From CAMPJM01 sp964440915 (lineage in GTDB: Bacteria; Bacteroidota; Bacteroidia; Cytophagales; Cyclobacteriaceae): a stretch of DNA of 55,812 nucleotides. Below are positions 28,554 to 37,687 of the stretch, one piece after another. The stretch lies in NCBI GenBank assembly GCA_964440915.1, contig CAYTTV010000022.1:1-55812 (forward strand), written 5' to 3'. A program made the position numbers and the translations under genes. The notes beneath the pieces are model-generated. The model searched no databases and was not told the DNA's origin. It saw only the letters and a list, made by a program, of their open reading frames with translations. Each line of letters starts with the position of its first letter. Position 1 is the stretch's first letter.

Positions 28554-29579
28554 TCAATTAAGCGTTACCATTGCTTTTATAACACCATTTGCAGGATCGA
28601 GCCAACCTTCAAATGTATCCTTTACTTGGTCAAAAGACACCCTGTGCGTAATATATACGGTTGGGTCAACGAGGCCGTTTTTCATAGAGGCAATGACATG
28701 TTCAAAATCTTCTCGAATAGCATTTCTGCTACTCATTAACGTAGCTTCTCTTTTGTGGAACTCAGGATGGCTCACACAGATTTCTCCTTTTTGTAAACCC
28801 ACCAAAACATATCGGGCTCCATGGGCCATGTATTGAAAGGAATTGTTAATGGCCTTTTGATTTCCAGTGGCATCAATTACAACAGTAGGCATGTCTCCGT
28901 TGGTGATTGTCTGTAGTCTTTCTTGCACATCCGAGGTATTAGGATTAATCACATGATCTACCTTTAGCAGGTCCTTACAGAGGGCAAGCCGCTTTTCATT
29001 TATATCAAGGGCGATCACCCTAGCGCCAGCAATGCGTGCAAACTCCATAATCCCCAATCCTATAGGGCCTGCACCAACGACCAGTACATGTTCACCTGGT
29101 TGCACATCAGCTCTCCTCACCCCATGTGCCCCTATTGCCAATGGCTCTACCAAAGCAAGGGCATCATAATCCAGGCCCTCACCGTGTAACAAAGCACTCG
29201 ATGGCACAGAAAGATACTCCACCATACCACCATCGACATGTACCCCACATACTTTCATATGGACACAACAGTTAGGTTTGCCCGAGCGACAAGCAATACA
29301 ATTACCACAGTGAAAATAGGGAATGAAAGTGACCACCTCCCCTACTTCAAATCCTGGAGCATTATCAAATTCTACCAATTCTCCTGACAACTCATGTCCT
29401 AAGATCCGTGGATAACTAAAGAATGGCTGGGTGCCTTCAAAAGCATGAAGATCAGTTCCACAAATGCCAATGCGTCGAATTTTAATTATTGCGCTACCCT
29501 TGCTCAATATTGGTCTTTCTCCTTGAGTATAATCCAATTGCCCAGGAGTGGTACATACTAGTGTTTTCATATATTTCAA
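28554..29579 (-). CDS. Zinc-dependent alcohol dehydrogenase, probable L-galactonate 5-dehydrogenase
   Basis: 341 residues of the medium-chain dehydrogenase family. The catalytic zinc site is Cys40 (GICGTD), His62/Glu63 (GHELSG) and Glu145 (LVEPLAIGAHGV). The structural zinc cysteines are Cys91, Cys94, Cys97 and Cys105. The NAD(P) motif GAGPIG is at 169-174. E. coli LgoD (YjjN) and, as I recall, Bacteroides vulgatus Bvu0222 are such enzymes and oxidise L-galactonate to D-tagaturonate. The neighbours (sugar dehydrogenase, lactonase, FucP-like symporter) match that pathway, so I infer the same reaction. Other polyol or sugar-acid substrates remain possible. It is the last gene of the minus-strand operon, 22 bases after the lactonase. 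Confidence 0.8.
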   Translation of the reverse strand: MKYMKTLVCTTPGQLDYTQGERPILSKGSAIIKIRRIGICGTDLHAFEGTQPFFSYPRILGHELSGELVEFDNAPGFEVGEVVTFIPYFHCGNCIACRSGKPNCCVHMKVCGVHVDGGMVEYLSVPSSALLHGEGLDYDALALVEPLAIGAHGVRRADVQPGEHVLVVGAGPIGLGIMEFARIAGARVIALDINEKRLALCKDLLKVDHVINPNTSDVQERLQTITNGDMPTVVIDATGNQKAINNSFQYMAHGARYVLVGLQKGEICVSHPEFHKREATLMSSRNAIREDFEHVIASMKNGLVDPTVYITHRVSFDQVKDTFEGWLDPANGVIKAMVTLN

Positions 29580-29601
29580 AAAACATCTTTCTAATTTAAT
29601 C

Positions 29602-30435
29602 TTAACCTAACTTATAAAATGCTGATGCATTCCCTCCAAAAAACAATGCTTGTTCATGGGCAGAAAATGAAGCAAAATAATTTTCGACCAACGCTACTAC
29701 TTGACTATAGGTTGCCGCTACCTGGCACACAGGCCAGTCCGAACCAAACATAATCCGCTTAGGGCCAAAAGCTTCCACAATCACATCCATGTATGGGGTG
29801 ATGTCTTCAGCTTTCCAATTGTTCCAGTTAGCTTCTGTAACCATACCAGAAATTTTACAATAGACATTTTCATGTTCTGCCACAGCTTTGATATCCTTTT
29901 CCCAATCACCTATATTTTGCTCTTTGATATTAGGCTTAGCAATGTGGTCGATTACAAAAGGCTGGTTAGGAAAGGCGGCAACAAACGCTTTTGTATAGGT
30001 TAGTTGATCTGGAAATATGAGGATATCATAGGTATACCCAAATTTGAGCAACTTACTAATCCCGTTTTTAAAATCAGGCCGAAGCATAAGGGCACGGTCC
30101 GCTTCTCCTTGCAACACATGACGAAAGCCTTTAAGTTTCGGAAACTTCGTATAGCGCGACAAGCTTTCTTCTATATCCTCCGACCGCAAATCGACCCATC
30201 CTACTACACCCTTTATAAATGCGTGCTCCTCAGCGTTATTCAATTGAAAACTGTTTTCCAATTCAGATTGGTCGGACTGCACCACTACACATCCTTCAAT
30301 TCCATGGGCTTTCAATAATGGTTCAAGGTCCTGGGGCATAAAATCCCGACGGATAGCACTCATGTCGTCCGATATCCAACTATCCCGGACTGGGTCAAAT
30401 TTCCAAAAGTGCTGGTGCGAATCAATTCTTTTCAT
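29602..30435 (-). CDS. Amidohydrolase (COG3618), probable L-galactono-/L-fucono-1,5-lactonase
   Basis: 277 residues, the usual size for COG3618 lactonases. Active-site residues of the amidohydrolase fold are His7 and His9 (DSHQHFW), His164 (FVIDHIAKP) and Asp233 (FGSDWPVC), with the terminal FFGGNASAFYKL typical of the group. Members open L-fucono-, L-galactono- and L-rhamnono-lactones to the acids. Between a sugar dehydrogenase and a sugar-acid dehydrogenase, it would make L-galactonate. It lies 67 bases after the symporter gene and 22 bases before the zinc dehydrogenase, all on the minus strand. Confidence 0.85.
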   Translation of the reverse strand: MKRIDSHQHFWKFDPVRDSWISDDMSAIRRDFMPQDLEPLLKAHGIEGCVVVQSDQSELENSFQLNNAEEHAFIKGVVGWVDLRSEDIEESLSRYTKFPKLKGFRHVLQGEADRALMLRPDFKNGISKLLKFGYTYDILIFPDQLTYTKAFVAAFPNQPFVIDHIAKPNIKEQNIGDWEKDIKAVAEHENVYCKISGMVTEANWNNWKAEDITPYMDVIVEAFGPKRIMFGSDWPVCQVAATYSQVVALVENYFASFSAHEQALFFGGNASAFYKLG

Positions 30436-30502
30436 AACAACTTAATCTTCTTTTTTCACTACTACTTGGTAAAACAGATCTTTCAAAAAGTCGGAATGTC
30501 CC

Positions 30503-31777
30503 CTATGGGTTTACAGGCTGTCGCACTCTTTCCTTTAGGGCATATACTGCTATTACTATAAAACATATGAAGGGTATAAAGAATGCTAGATTAACATGAA
30601 AAAGGTCAGAAATATGACCCTGCACTGCAGGAAGGACAGCACCTCCCAGAATGGCCATGATCAGACCTGAACCGCCTATTTTAGTGTCACCTTTTAACCC
30701 ATAAACACCCAGCCCGTAAATTGTAGGAAACATGAGTGACATACAGCCTGAAATGGCAATCAGTGCATATACACCAAAGAGGCCGCTTCCATAGACGACA
30801 GCCAAAGTGAGCACTGCTGCTGCTAGGGCAGTAATCATTAACAGTTGTCTTGGGGCAATAAATTTCATTAAAGCGGTAAATACAAATCGGCATACTCCAA
30901 ATAAAACTAATGATGCCATATAGTAGGAAGAAGCCTCGTCCTCATTGAGATGCAGTTCCTGCATTACATAGCGGATCGTAAACGACCAAACTCCTATCTG
31001 TGCGCCTACATAAAAGAACTGTGCGACCACTGCCCATACATAGTGGGGCATCTTTAACAGCCTTTTGAAGGTTGAAACCAAGTTGAGTTCTGTCCCCGAA
31101 TCAGCAGCTTTAGGCATTTTTGTAAACTTGATCATGATCCATAAGATGACCAGCACCACGGCAACGCCAACATAAGGCCCCATTACTGCAGCTAGCTCCT
31201 CTGATTGTATAGCGGCCAGATGCTCCTGATCCATTATTGCCCGCTCACTCGCTGTTGATTGATTGAGTTGCGAAAGAATAAATACCTTGCTTAACAACAC
31301 GCCTGTAATGGATCCGATAGGATTAAAAGATTGGGCAAGGTTCAAACGCCTGGTACCTGTTGCTTCTGGCCCCATCGCCACGATATAGGGATTGGCAGAC
31401 GTTTCGAGTATGGAAAGCCCACCAGCCAAGATAAACAATGCTATCAGGAAGTGACCATAGGACATGGAGATACTAGCCGGATAAAACAATAACGAGCCCA
31501 AAATAAATAACCCCAATCCTAATAGCACACCGGTTTTGTAGGTATACCTTTTAATCAAAATAGCAGCCGGCAAGGCCAGGCAAAAATAGGAACCATAGAA
31601 GGCAACCTGAATCCATGATGTTTGGAAATCAGACATGCTCATAATCCGTTTAAATGCTGCCAGCAAGGTATCGGTCATGTTATTGGCCAGGCCCCAAAAA
31701 AAGAAAAGGCTGGTAATAAGTACCAATGGCAAGATATTATCACGCCTAATTAATTGTTGGTATTTGTTCTTTTTCAT
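30503..31777 (-). CDS. FucP-type sugar:H+ symporter (MFS)
   Basis: 424 residues with twelve predicted membrane helices, close in length to E. coli FucP. Asp36 (WGLANNMTDTLL) and Glu125 (LSILETSANPY) line up with FucP Asp46 and Glu135, the residues that carry the proton and bind sugar. It would bring L-fucose, L-galactose or a similar hexose across the inner membrane. The start overlaps the stop of the upstream aldo/keto reductase by 4 bases, which ties transport to the first oxidation step. In this cluster the likely load is L-galactose. Confidence 0.88.
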   Translation of the reverse strand: MKKNKYQQLIRRDNILPLVLITSLFFFWGLANNMTDTLLAAFKRIMSMSDFQTSWIQVAFYGSYFCLALPAAILIKRYTYKTGVLLGLGLFILGSLLFYPASISMSYGHFLIALFILAGGLSILETSANPYIVAMGPEATGTRRLNLAQSFNPIGSITGVLLSKVFILSQLNQSTASERAIMDQEHLAAIQSEELAAVMGPYVGVAVVLVILWIMIKFTKMPKAADSGTELNLVSTFKRLLKMPHYVWAVVAQFFYVGAQIGVWSFTIRYVMQELHLNEDEASSYYMASLVLFGVCRFVFTALMKFIAPRQLLMITALAAAVLTLAVVYGSGLFGVYALIAISGCMSLMFPTIYGLGVYGLKGDTKIGGSGLIMAILGGAVLPAVQGHISDLFHVNLAFFIPFICFIVIAVYALKERVRQPVNP

Positions 31778-32859
31778 TGTTGGTATTGGTCATGTATATC
31801 TTTTATAGGCATAATCCTAATGAGCTTTTCTGATTTCATAGCATCCCAAAACGCGGAAGGAATTACCGCATTGGCAATGTCTATATTTTCTTTTACCCGT
31901 TGCGGATTGGTAGTACTAAGCGCTATGCTGGTTACTCCAGGAATGTTTAAGGCAAATCGCGCTCCTGCCTCTGATGGCTTGACACCAAACTCCTTGCAAA
32001 GTGCATAGAACTGATCTCTCCATTGAAACAGTACTTTACTTTCTTCTTCTTCAAGCTTTACAAGTCTATAATCGTAATAATTGCCCCCGATCACAAATCC
32101 AGAATGAAAAACGGCGGAATTAAATATGCGAACGCCCTTATCGGATAGAGATTTTATAAATATCATCAAATCTTCTGGGTGGTTCATAATCGTCATACTA
32201 TTGGCAACCATGACCCAATCAAGCTGAACATCTTTTGATATTCGCTTAATAGCACGCCAATCCTTTGCCCCTACCCCTATTGCTTGCACTTTACCTTGGG
32301 CCTTTAATTCCTCAAGGGCGCTATATGCTTCCAATATGTCATTGTATAGCCGCGCATCATCTGCTTCGCTTTTTGCTCGAGCAAGGTACTCGTCCGGATC
32401 ATGTACGGAAACTAGTTGGGGGATATATCCATCCAATAACTCATTGCCCTGCTCAAAGCACTCAATAATGCCGGCATAGCTAATCTTTTGAACAGCATCG
32501 TGTTTTAGATCTTTCCACACACCTGGTTCAAAGGTCGGCTCCTTTGTTTTGAGCTCAGTTCTTACCCATCCTAGTTTATTACTGATAATTACCTCGCTCG
32601 GCTTTACGTTCAAGGCCTTTAGGCTTTTCCCCAAAGACTCAAGCGCAAGACCAGCCCCATATTTTCCAGCCGAGTCGAAAACAACGGGCCCATTGGAGTG
32701 ACGTACGCATTCTTGTACAATTTCAAATTTCACTTTTTCTTCTAGTGCCACGAATAAGTTTCCCAAACCACTAGTTCCAAAGATGATTGACGGGAAATTT
32801 AACTTGGGTTGTAGAATATAGTTTCGCCCACTTTGTTCCTTCTTTCCTTTCTCTTCCAC
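31774..32859 (-). CDS. Aldo/keto reductase, probable L-galactose/L-fucose 1-dehydrogenase
   Basis: 361 residues of the aldo/keto reductase superfamily. The catalytic tetrad is complete: Asp62 and Tyr67 (FDSAGKYG), Lys95 (IISNKLGW) and His153 (LVSVHDPDEY). The layout matches L-fucose/L-galactose dehydrogenases, which oxidise the sugar C1 to a lactone with NAD(P). I recall Bvu0219 of Bacteroides vulgatus, an L-galactose dehydrogenase, in the same gene neighbourhood. The N-terminus has about 18 extra charged residues before the barrel begins (FPSIIFGTSGLG). It leads the catabolic operon, overlapping the symporter gene by 4 bases. Confidence 0.83.
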   Translation of the reverse strand: MEEKGKKEQSGRNYILQPKLNFPSIIFGTSGLGNLFVALEEKVKFEIVQECVRHSNGPVVFDSAGKYGAGLALESLGKSLKALNVKPSEVIISNKLGWVRTELKTKEPTFEPGVWKDLKHDAVQKISYAGIIECFEQGNELLDGYIPQLVSVHDPDEYLARAKSEADDARLYNDILEAYSALEELKAQGKVQAIGVGAKDWRAIKRISKDVQLDWVMVANSMTIMNHPEDLMIFIKSLSDKGVRIFNSAVFHSGFVIGGNYYDYRLVKLEEEESKVLFQWRDQFYALCKEFGVKPSEAGARFALNIPGVTSIALSTTNPQRVKENIDIANAVIPSAFWDAMKSEKLIRIMPIKDIHDQYQQ

Positions 32860-32879
32860 TAATTAATATTTTAATCCTT

Positions 32880-32892
32880 ATTGCAATGCAAT
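32880..32892. promoter_or_regulatory. Palindrome upstream of the aldo/keto reductase
   Basis: ATTGCAATGCAAT is a 13-base odd-centred palindrome about 20 bases upstream of the start on the minus strand. It is a possible regulator site at the head of the catabolic operon. Confidence 0.3.
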
Positions 32893-33024
32893 GTCGTTTA
32901 GTTATGAAAAACTTTCCAAGGTACTATCGTCAAAAAGTTACACTTGAAAATGCAACCAAAAGGCTGTCGATTACTCCTTGTTCTAAGGCAACTTCTCCAC
33001 TTTCTTTATTCAATCTTTAAAGCC

Positions 33025-34980
33025 CTAATCCATTGGTTGTAATGAAGCAGTAAAACCTCCCCTACGAAGCATTTTCACCTCTAATGCGTCCGAACGGTCC
33101 ACCACCTGGTATTGTGTAGTCAATTCCTGATCATGGCCACCGTCAGCAATCAAAATAAGCCTGTACCGTTTGCCTTCTGGCAGGAAGTCCAACCCTATTC
33201 TTTTGCGCTTTTCCTTATTTTCTCCATTGATTCCTGACACATACCAGGTCTCATCTTTTCTTCGTGCCATGGCAACGTCCTGTCCAGGATAACCCGCTAC
33301 CAGCAGGGTCTCATCCCATGTGACAGGTATATCACGAAGGAAGGTCCTGACAGCAAAAGGCAGTCTTTCATAACCTTCTGGTCTGTCGGCCATATGCTGG
33401 AGGGCCGATTCGTACAAAACACCGAGTGCGATCTCATGTCCAAACGATGTGATGTGAGGATGTTGCGAGTTGGTGAAAGTGACCGGCGTATAATCCATAG
33501 AGCCTACCACATTCCTAGTGAAGGGCATAATAGTATTGTGCACCGGAGCCTCATAGGTGAAATCAGGGGTATTATTGTACCATTCAGCACCTCTGACACC
33601 CTCATAAGTCATCAGATGTGGATATGTTCTTCCCCATCCTCTAGGAACCAAGCATCCATGGAAATATATCATTATTTCGAATTCAGCAGCATCTTCGAGA
33701 ATATCAATGTAGTAGTTGATCATATCTTGTTTCTCGCTTTCGAAAAAGTCTACCTTCACGCCCACTATTCCTTTCTCTTTAAGTTTAGTAAACTCCTCCA
33801 CCCTATTTTCATGCGTGAGCATACGATCTTTTGGGGTTGATGCCACCCAAGTGTGATCACCACCTGAGTTATACCATATGAGTGGCTTCACGCCTATGGA
33901 GTGAATGTATTCCAGAGCATCGTCCAAATTTCCCCCGTTGCCCATGCCATCCCACTCCCAGTCTAGAAGTGTGTACGGCCAACCCATTTCCGCTGCTAAG
34001 TCTGCAAACTTGCGCACCACCTGATAGTCTCTGGTACCATGGTTATCTGACCAATAGTTCCAAGAAACCAAGCCGGGCTTAATCCAATCTGTATTTTTAA
34101 CTACTGACGGGGCCGATACGTCATCGACAAGGTTGGAAGAAACAATATCTTGTAGGCTCCCTAACATGATGACCCTCCAAGGAGATTTCCAAGGCAATGA
34201 GATCGTAGGCTGCACCTCTCCCTGTCCACGGCCATTCCATTCATCGGGGAAGGTAAGTTTATATTTCTCGGTCTCTCCATAGTTGGCCAACTTGGTACCG
34301 CAGTAGGTACGGTCAAGATCAGCCTCATGTACCAAGAAAAAACATGCACTGTCGGGCGCCTGGAACAGTGCTGGATAGGCCCAATCTTGCTGCAGTTCAC
34401 CAGATACTGACTCACGGTAATATCCCTCGTTGGCAGGGTTAAACTTCTGAAGCCAACGTTTGGTGCTATCAGGAATTGAATACGCCGTAAGTTCGTCCTT
34501 TACGATAAAGGTGCCACTCTTTTCGGGAAACTCGTACCTGAAGACTGCGCCGTCATTGTAAGCACGGATTATGAGGTTCATTTTGGCTTTGCTTGGATTC
34601 TCAAAATGTGCTACTATTTCATTGCCTTGATTGCTTCTCTCCAGTGCTTTTCCATGCATAGCAGTGTATTGTTCATTTATCTGACGAGGCTTTCCAGCCT
34701 TTACGAACTTAAGCTGATCGGAAAAGTCCTGATCGCTTCTTATCAATCCCAAGTCAATACGGGGAATCGCCTCGGTAACATGACCGTTATTGAGATAGCT
34801 TACCTTTAAGTACCATTCACCAGATTCATTTTTCTGATCATTGAATAGATCTACCTTTACTTTCATATTAGGTGAAAGCACAGTCATTTTTTGAGAAAGT
34901 GCAGGGGATATAGTGAGTACAAATAACAGGACTACAACACCTAGGCGTCGTTTTAAACTAAAAACGTTTTTTACCGTCAT
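33025..34980 (-). CDS. Glycoside hydrolase family 97, retaining-type
   Basis: 651 residues with a signal peptide (1-29, ending PALSQ). The N-terminal beta-sandwich (about 30-290) and the catalytic TIM barrel (about 295-560) are followed by a C-terminal beta domain, as in GH97. The stretch GVKVDFFES places Asp411 where retaining GH97 enzymes (alpha-galactosidase, beta-L-arabinopyranosidase) have their nucleophile; inverting SusB-type glucosidases lack this Asp. Glu460 (MTYEGVRGAEW) is the candidate acid/base. It likely acts in the periplasm on oligosaccharides that feed the cluster downstream. The substrate cannot be fixed. Confidence 0.9.
   Translation of the reverse strand: MTVKNVFSLKRRLGVVVLLFVLTISPALSQKMTVLSPNMKVKVDLFNDQKNESGEWYLKVSYLNNGHVTEAIPRIDLGLIRSDQDFSDQLKFVKAGKPRQINEQYTAMHGKALERSNQGNEIVAHFENPSKAKMNLIIRAYNDGAVFRYEFPEKSGTFIVKDELTAYSIPDSTKRWLQKFNPANEGYYRESVSGELQQDWAYPALFQAPDSACFFLVHEADLDRTYCGTKLANYGETEKYKLTFPDEWNGRGQGEVQPTISLPWKSPWRVIMLGSLQDIVSSNLVDDVSAPSVVKNTDWIKPGLVSWNYWSDNHGTRDYQVVRKFADLAAEMGWPYTLLDWEWDGMGNGGNLDDALEYIHSIGVKPLIWYNSGGDHTWVASTPKDRMLTHENRVEEFTKLKEKGIVGVKVDFFESEKQDMINYYIDILEDAAEFEIMIYFHGCLVPRGWGRTYPHLMTYEGVRGAEWYNNTPDFTYEAPVHNTIMPFTRNVVGSMDYTPVTFTNSQHPHITSFGHEIALGVLYESALQHMADRPEGYERLPFAVRTFLRDIPVTWDETLLVAGYPGQDVAMARRKDETWYVSGINGENKEKRKRIGLDFLPEGKRYRLILIADGGHDQELTTQYQVVDRSDALEVKMLRRGGFTASLQPMD
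34960..34971. promoter_or_regulatory. CG-centred palindrome in the first codons of the GH97 gene
   Basis: AAAAACGTTTTT is a 12-bp palindrome with the central CG step favoured by LacI-family proteins, within codons 3-7 of the gene. It may be a coincidence of coding sequence. Confidence 0.25.
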
Positions 34981-35109
34981 AATTTCTTTTGCATTAATTG
35001 TTTAACAAGTTGCTGATCTGATATCTATCTTTAAATTCTTCAATTCTATTTCTGCGTATAACCAAAGAATTATAGGCATTCTTTCAAGCTGTGTTGTAAA
35101 CTAACAGCG

Positions 35110-35136
35110 GATTGAACTTTAAGCATATGTTCAATC
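35110..35136. repeat. Inverted repeat between ThuA and GH97 genes
   Basis: GATTGAAC (35110-35117) and GTTCAATC (35129-35136) are perfect complements around 11 bases. There is no T-tract, so an operator or RNA-processing site is as likely as a terminator. Confidence 0.4.
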
Positions 35137-35183
35137 AGTTAAATTTTAGCACTTCCATCCTGAGAGATAGAGTGAACATGGCA

Positions 35184-36140
35184 CTATTCTTTATTGGTTC
35201 TCATATAATCCTCTTTTGGATTCACACTAGGTAAATCGCTCGAAGGAAAATTATGAGGCAGTGGATAAGTAACCTTACCAGTGCCAAGCCACTCAGCAGC
35301 CCTAATCACCGTGGTTTGGTACCCTACACAGCGATAAGCGGGAGGATACTTTTCTCCATGCCAAAGATGCCCCAAACTTGAATTGTAAACCCTCCCCTTG
35401 CCGTAACTCACTACCCACTCTACTGGCCATGTCATTTGCGTATCGGTACTGTCGTAAGCATAAGATAATACCGTAATATTTTCTGCCGGACCTCTTGGAA
35501 AGCTATATACTTCTGTATTGACAGTTTGCCATGCAGACGGATACCCTTCATTGATCGGATGCCTATTCATAATTTCAATGAGCGCATTAAATCGCTCGCC
35601 ATGATTCGTCCCTTTCCCTTCTCCTGGAGCGTGACAAATTATATTCTGGTCGGCACCTATTTCCAAAGCATAGCCCGTTGATTGCGACCTCCACCCCAAT
35701 CCCAACATCAAATCGTATTGTTCCCAATGCGAAAAAGCATTATTGGCAGAATGAAGAATATACAATCCTCCACCATTTTTTACGTAGTTTTCAAGCGCCT
35801 TCTCAGCTTGCAGAGGCCATCTCAATTTGGGGTTATGGATGTTGTTGGTATTTTGAATTACTACCTCATATCTATCAAATTGTGGAAGCCACTGGAAATT
35901 GGCTGCACTGTCTGTTGGCACGGTACTCACATCTACTTGAAAACGACCTGATTGCTCCAATATCATTTTGGTAATCTCTGTTGTTTGTTTCCAGTCGTGA
36001 TTGCTAAAGCCGTCAACGATGAGAACTTTAATCGTTTTACTATATTTTTGTGCGTGGGATTCCAATGTGAATACCACTGTTGCTATCATTGTATATAAAA
36101 AAAACTTGGCCGCAAAAGTGCGAGAAATATTTTCTAACAT
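35184..36140 (-). CDS. ThuA-like domain secreted protein
   Basis: 318 residues with an N-terminal membrane or signal segment (about 10-30, ending ESHAQ). The body is a ThuA-like, glutamine-amidotransferase-fold domain: IKVLIVDGFSNHDWKQTTEI opens it, followed by GGGLYILHSANNAFSHWEQYD and WPVEWVVSYGKGRVYNSSLGHLW. ThuA-like proteins are common in carbohydrate loci of Bacteroidota, with no settled biochemical role. The product is probably periplasmic. It lies 203 bases upstream of the GH97 gene on the same strand and is the first gene of the minus-strand group divergent from lacI. Confidence 0.87.
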   Translation of the reverse strand: MLENISRTFAAKFFLYTMIATVVFTLESHAQKYSKTIKVLIVDGFSNHDWKQTTEITKMILEQSGRFQVDVSTVPTDSAANFQWLPQFDRYEVVIQNTNNIHNPKLRWPLQAEKALENYVKNGGGLYILHSANNAFSHWEQYDLMLGLGWRSQSTGYALEIGADQNIICHAPGEGKGTNHGERFNALIEIMNRHPINEGYPSAWQTVNTEVYSFPRGPAENITVLSYAYDSTDTQMTWPVEWVVSYGKGRVYNSSLGHLWHGEKYPPAYRCVGYQTTVIRAAEWLGTGKVTYPLPHNFPSSDLPSVNPKEDYMRTNKE

Positions 36141-36473
36141 GTGGTCAATACTTGTTTCCTGTAAATTCGGCTCTGCTCATATTATCGCCCGTATCCTATA
36201 ATCACTAGGGGTGTTATTATAACCGGCTTTTATAGATTCACAACTTCACTAAAATGCATACAAAGGAGAATTGCACAAACACCTTTAGCAATTCAAAAAC
36301 TTTTAACACGATTGTCGTAATGATTTTTCTGTACGGAATTTCCCTTATATTTTTTATAGAAGAATAATTTTATAAATATTACAAATAGGCACAAGGAAAT
36401 TGAGAATATAATTTACGCAAGCCTTTGCACAAAGCTTTGTGTTAATTTTTACTTTTATCTAAAAGAGAAGGAA
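36141..36473. other. Divergent regulatory region between ThuA gene and LacI-type regulator
   Basis: 333 AT-rich bases with no gene. The palindrome at 36428-36441 is the one clear candidate operator. Confidence 0.5.
36428..36441. promoter_or_regulatory. Perfect 14-bp palindrome before the LacI-type gene
   Basis: CACAAAGCTTTGTG, 32 bases before the start codon, is a perfect palindrome and a plausible autoregulatory operator. Its centre is GC, not the CG step usual for LacI-family sites. Confidence 0.5.
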
Positions 36474-37496
36474 ATGGGAAAAAGAAGAGTTTCTTTAAAA
36501 GACATTGCTAAGGCGCTAGGCGTATCTGTTTCTACCGTCTCTCGAGCTTTGAAAGATCACTATGACCTAAGCCCAGAAATGATAGCAAAAGTAAAGGCGC
36601 TAGCTGCCGAATGGAACTACACACCCAACCCTTTTGCTATGAGTTTGTTGAATCAACAGACAAAGACAATTGGCGTGATTGTGCCCGATCTCGTTACTCA
36701 TTTTTATTCTTCTATCATTAGCGGAATAGAAAACAAGGCAAAAGAAAGTGGCTACCATATCGTAATCTCATCTTCTCAGGAATCGTATCAAAACGAAAAA
36801 GAAAACCTCAAGAATTTATTAAACCTAAGGGTTGACGGATTGATTGTTTGCCTTGCTCAGGATTCTAAAAACTATGCTCATTTTAATAGTATCCTCAGTT
36901 CCGAAACTCCGCTGGTGTTTATAGATAGAGTTTGCCGCACGGATGAATTTTCCTCAGTCGTCATCGATAACATCGAAGCTGCAAAAGACCTGACTGTTCA
37001 TCTTTTTAATAATGGATATCAAAAGATCGCGCATATAGCAGGGCCGCCGAACTTAAACATTTCACAAGAAAGAATAGAGGGATATAAGTTGGGTCTAGAC
37101 GAATGTGGATTACAATTTGAGCCAAGCTTCTTGACGCATTGCAACCTTAGTATTGAAGAGGCTGCCAAGGTTACGAATAGCCTTATTTCTCTCGAAAATC
37201 CGCCTGACGCCATTTTTGGCGTGAATGACACGGTAATTTTTTCAGCAATGAAAGAAATTAAGAAGAAGGGACTAAAGGTTCCGAAAGATGTAGCACTGGT
37301 AGGGTTCACTGATGAGTTTCACGCCACAGTAGTAGAACCTAACCTAACGGCAATTGCCCATCCGACTTACGAAATAGGCAACGAAGCCGCACGTATCCTC
37401 ATAGAGGAAATCAACTCTGATTCAAAAAAGGCTGTGCAAAGGGTAGTCTTGAAAGCCAAGTTGGTCGAACGAGCGTCTTCTGCAAAAAAAAGTTAA
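36474..37496 (+). CDS. LacI-family transcriptional regulator
   Basis: 340 residues, standard LacI length. The helix-turn-helix is VSLKDIAKALGVSVSTVSRAL (7-26, in part), the hinge helix PNPFAMSLLNQQ carries the leucine that intercalates DNA, and the periplasmic-binding-protein-like sensor runs from TIGVIVPDL to the end, with VFGVNDT- and VALVGFTDEF-type motifs. It probably represses the divergent ThuA-GH97-L-galactose genes until a sugar binds. A perfect palindrome precedes it. The scaffold gap begins 40 bases after the stop. Confidence 0.93.
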   Translation: MGKRRVSLKDIAKALGVSVSTVSRALKDHYDLSPEMIAKVKALAAEWNYTPNPFAMSLLNQQTKTIGVIVPDLVTHFYSSIISGIENKAKESGYHIVISSSQESYQNEKENLKNLLNLRVDGLIVCLAQDSKNYAHFNSILSSETPLVFIDRVCRTDEFSSVVIDNIEAAKDLTVHLFNNGYQKIAHIAGPPNLNISQERIEGYKLGLDECGLQFEPSFLTHCNLSIEEAAKVTNSLISLENPPDAIFGVNDTVIFSAMKEIKKKGLKVPKDVALVGFTDEFHATVVEPNLTAIAHPTYEIGNEAARILIEEINSDSKKAVQRVVLKAKLVERASSAKKS

Positions 37497-37535
37497 CGCC
37501 TTTCTCATAAAATAGAGGCAAGGTATTCATACACT

Positions 37536-37635
37536 NNNNNNNNNNNNNNNNNNNNNNNNNNNNNNNNNNNNNNNNNNNNNNNNNNNNNNNNNNNNNNNNN
37601 NNNNNNNNNNNNNNNNNNNNNNNNNNNNNNNNNNN
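37536..37635. other. Assembly gap (100 N)
   Basis: Exactly 100 N, a common placeholder for a scaffold join of unknown size. Short CACT sequences flank it on both sides. Genes may be missing here, and the link between the LacI locus and the peptidase gene depends on scaffolding. Confidence 0.95.
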
Positions 37636-37687
37636 CACTCATAGAGCATTAACCTAATACTGAAGTTTACAGAGATAATAATCTATT

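Noticed and set aside
28554..32859. L-fucose isomerase/kinase/aldolase pathway
   Set aside because: None of those enzymes is present; all enzymes seen belong to the oxidative route.
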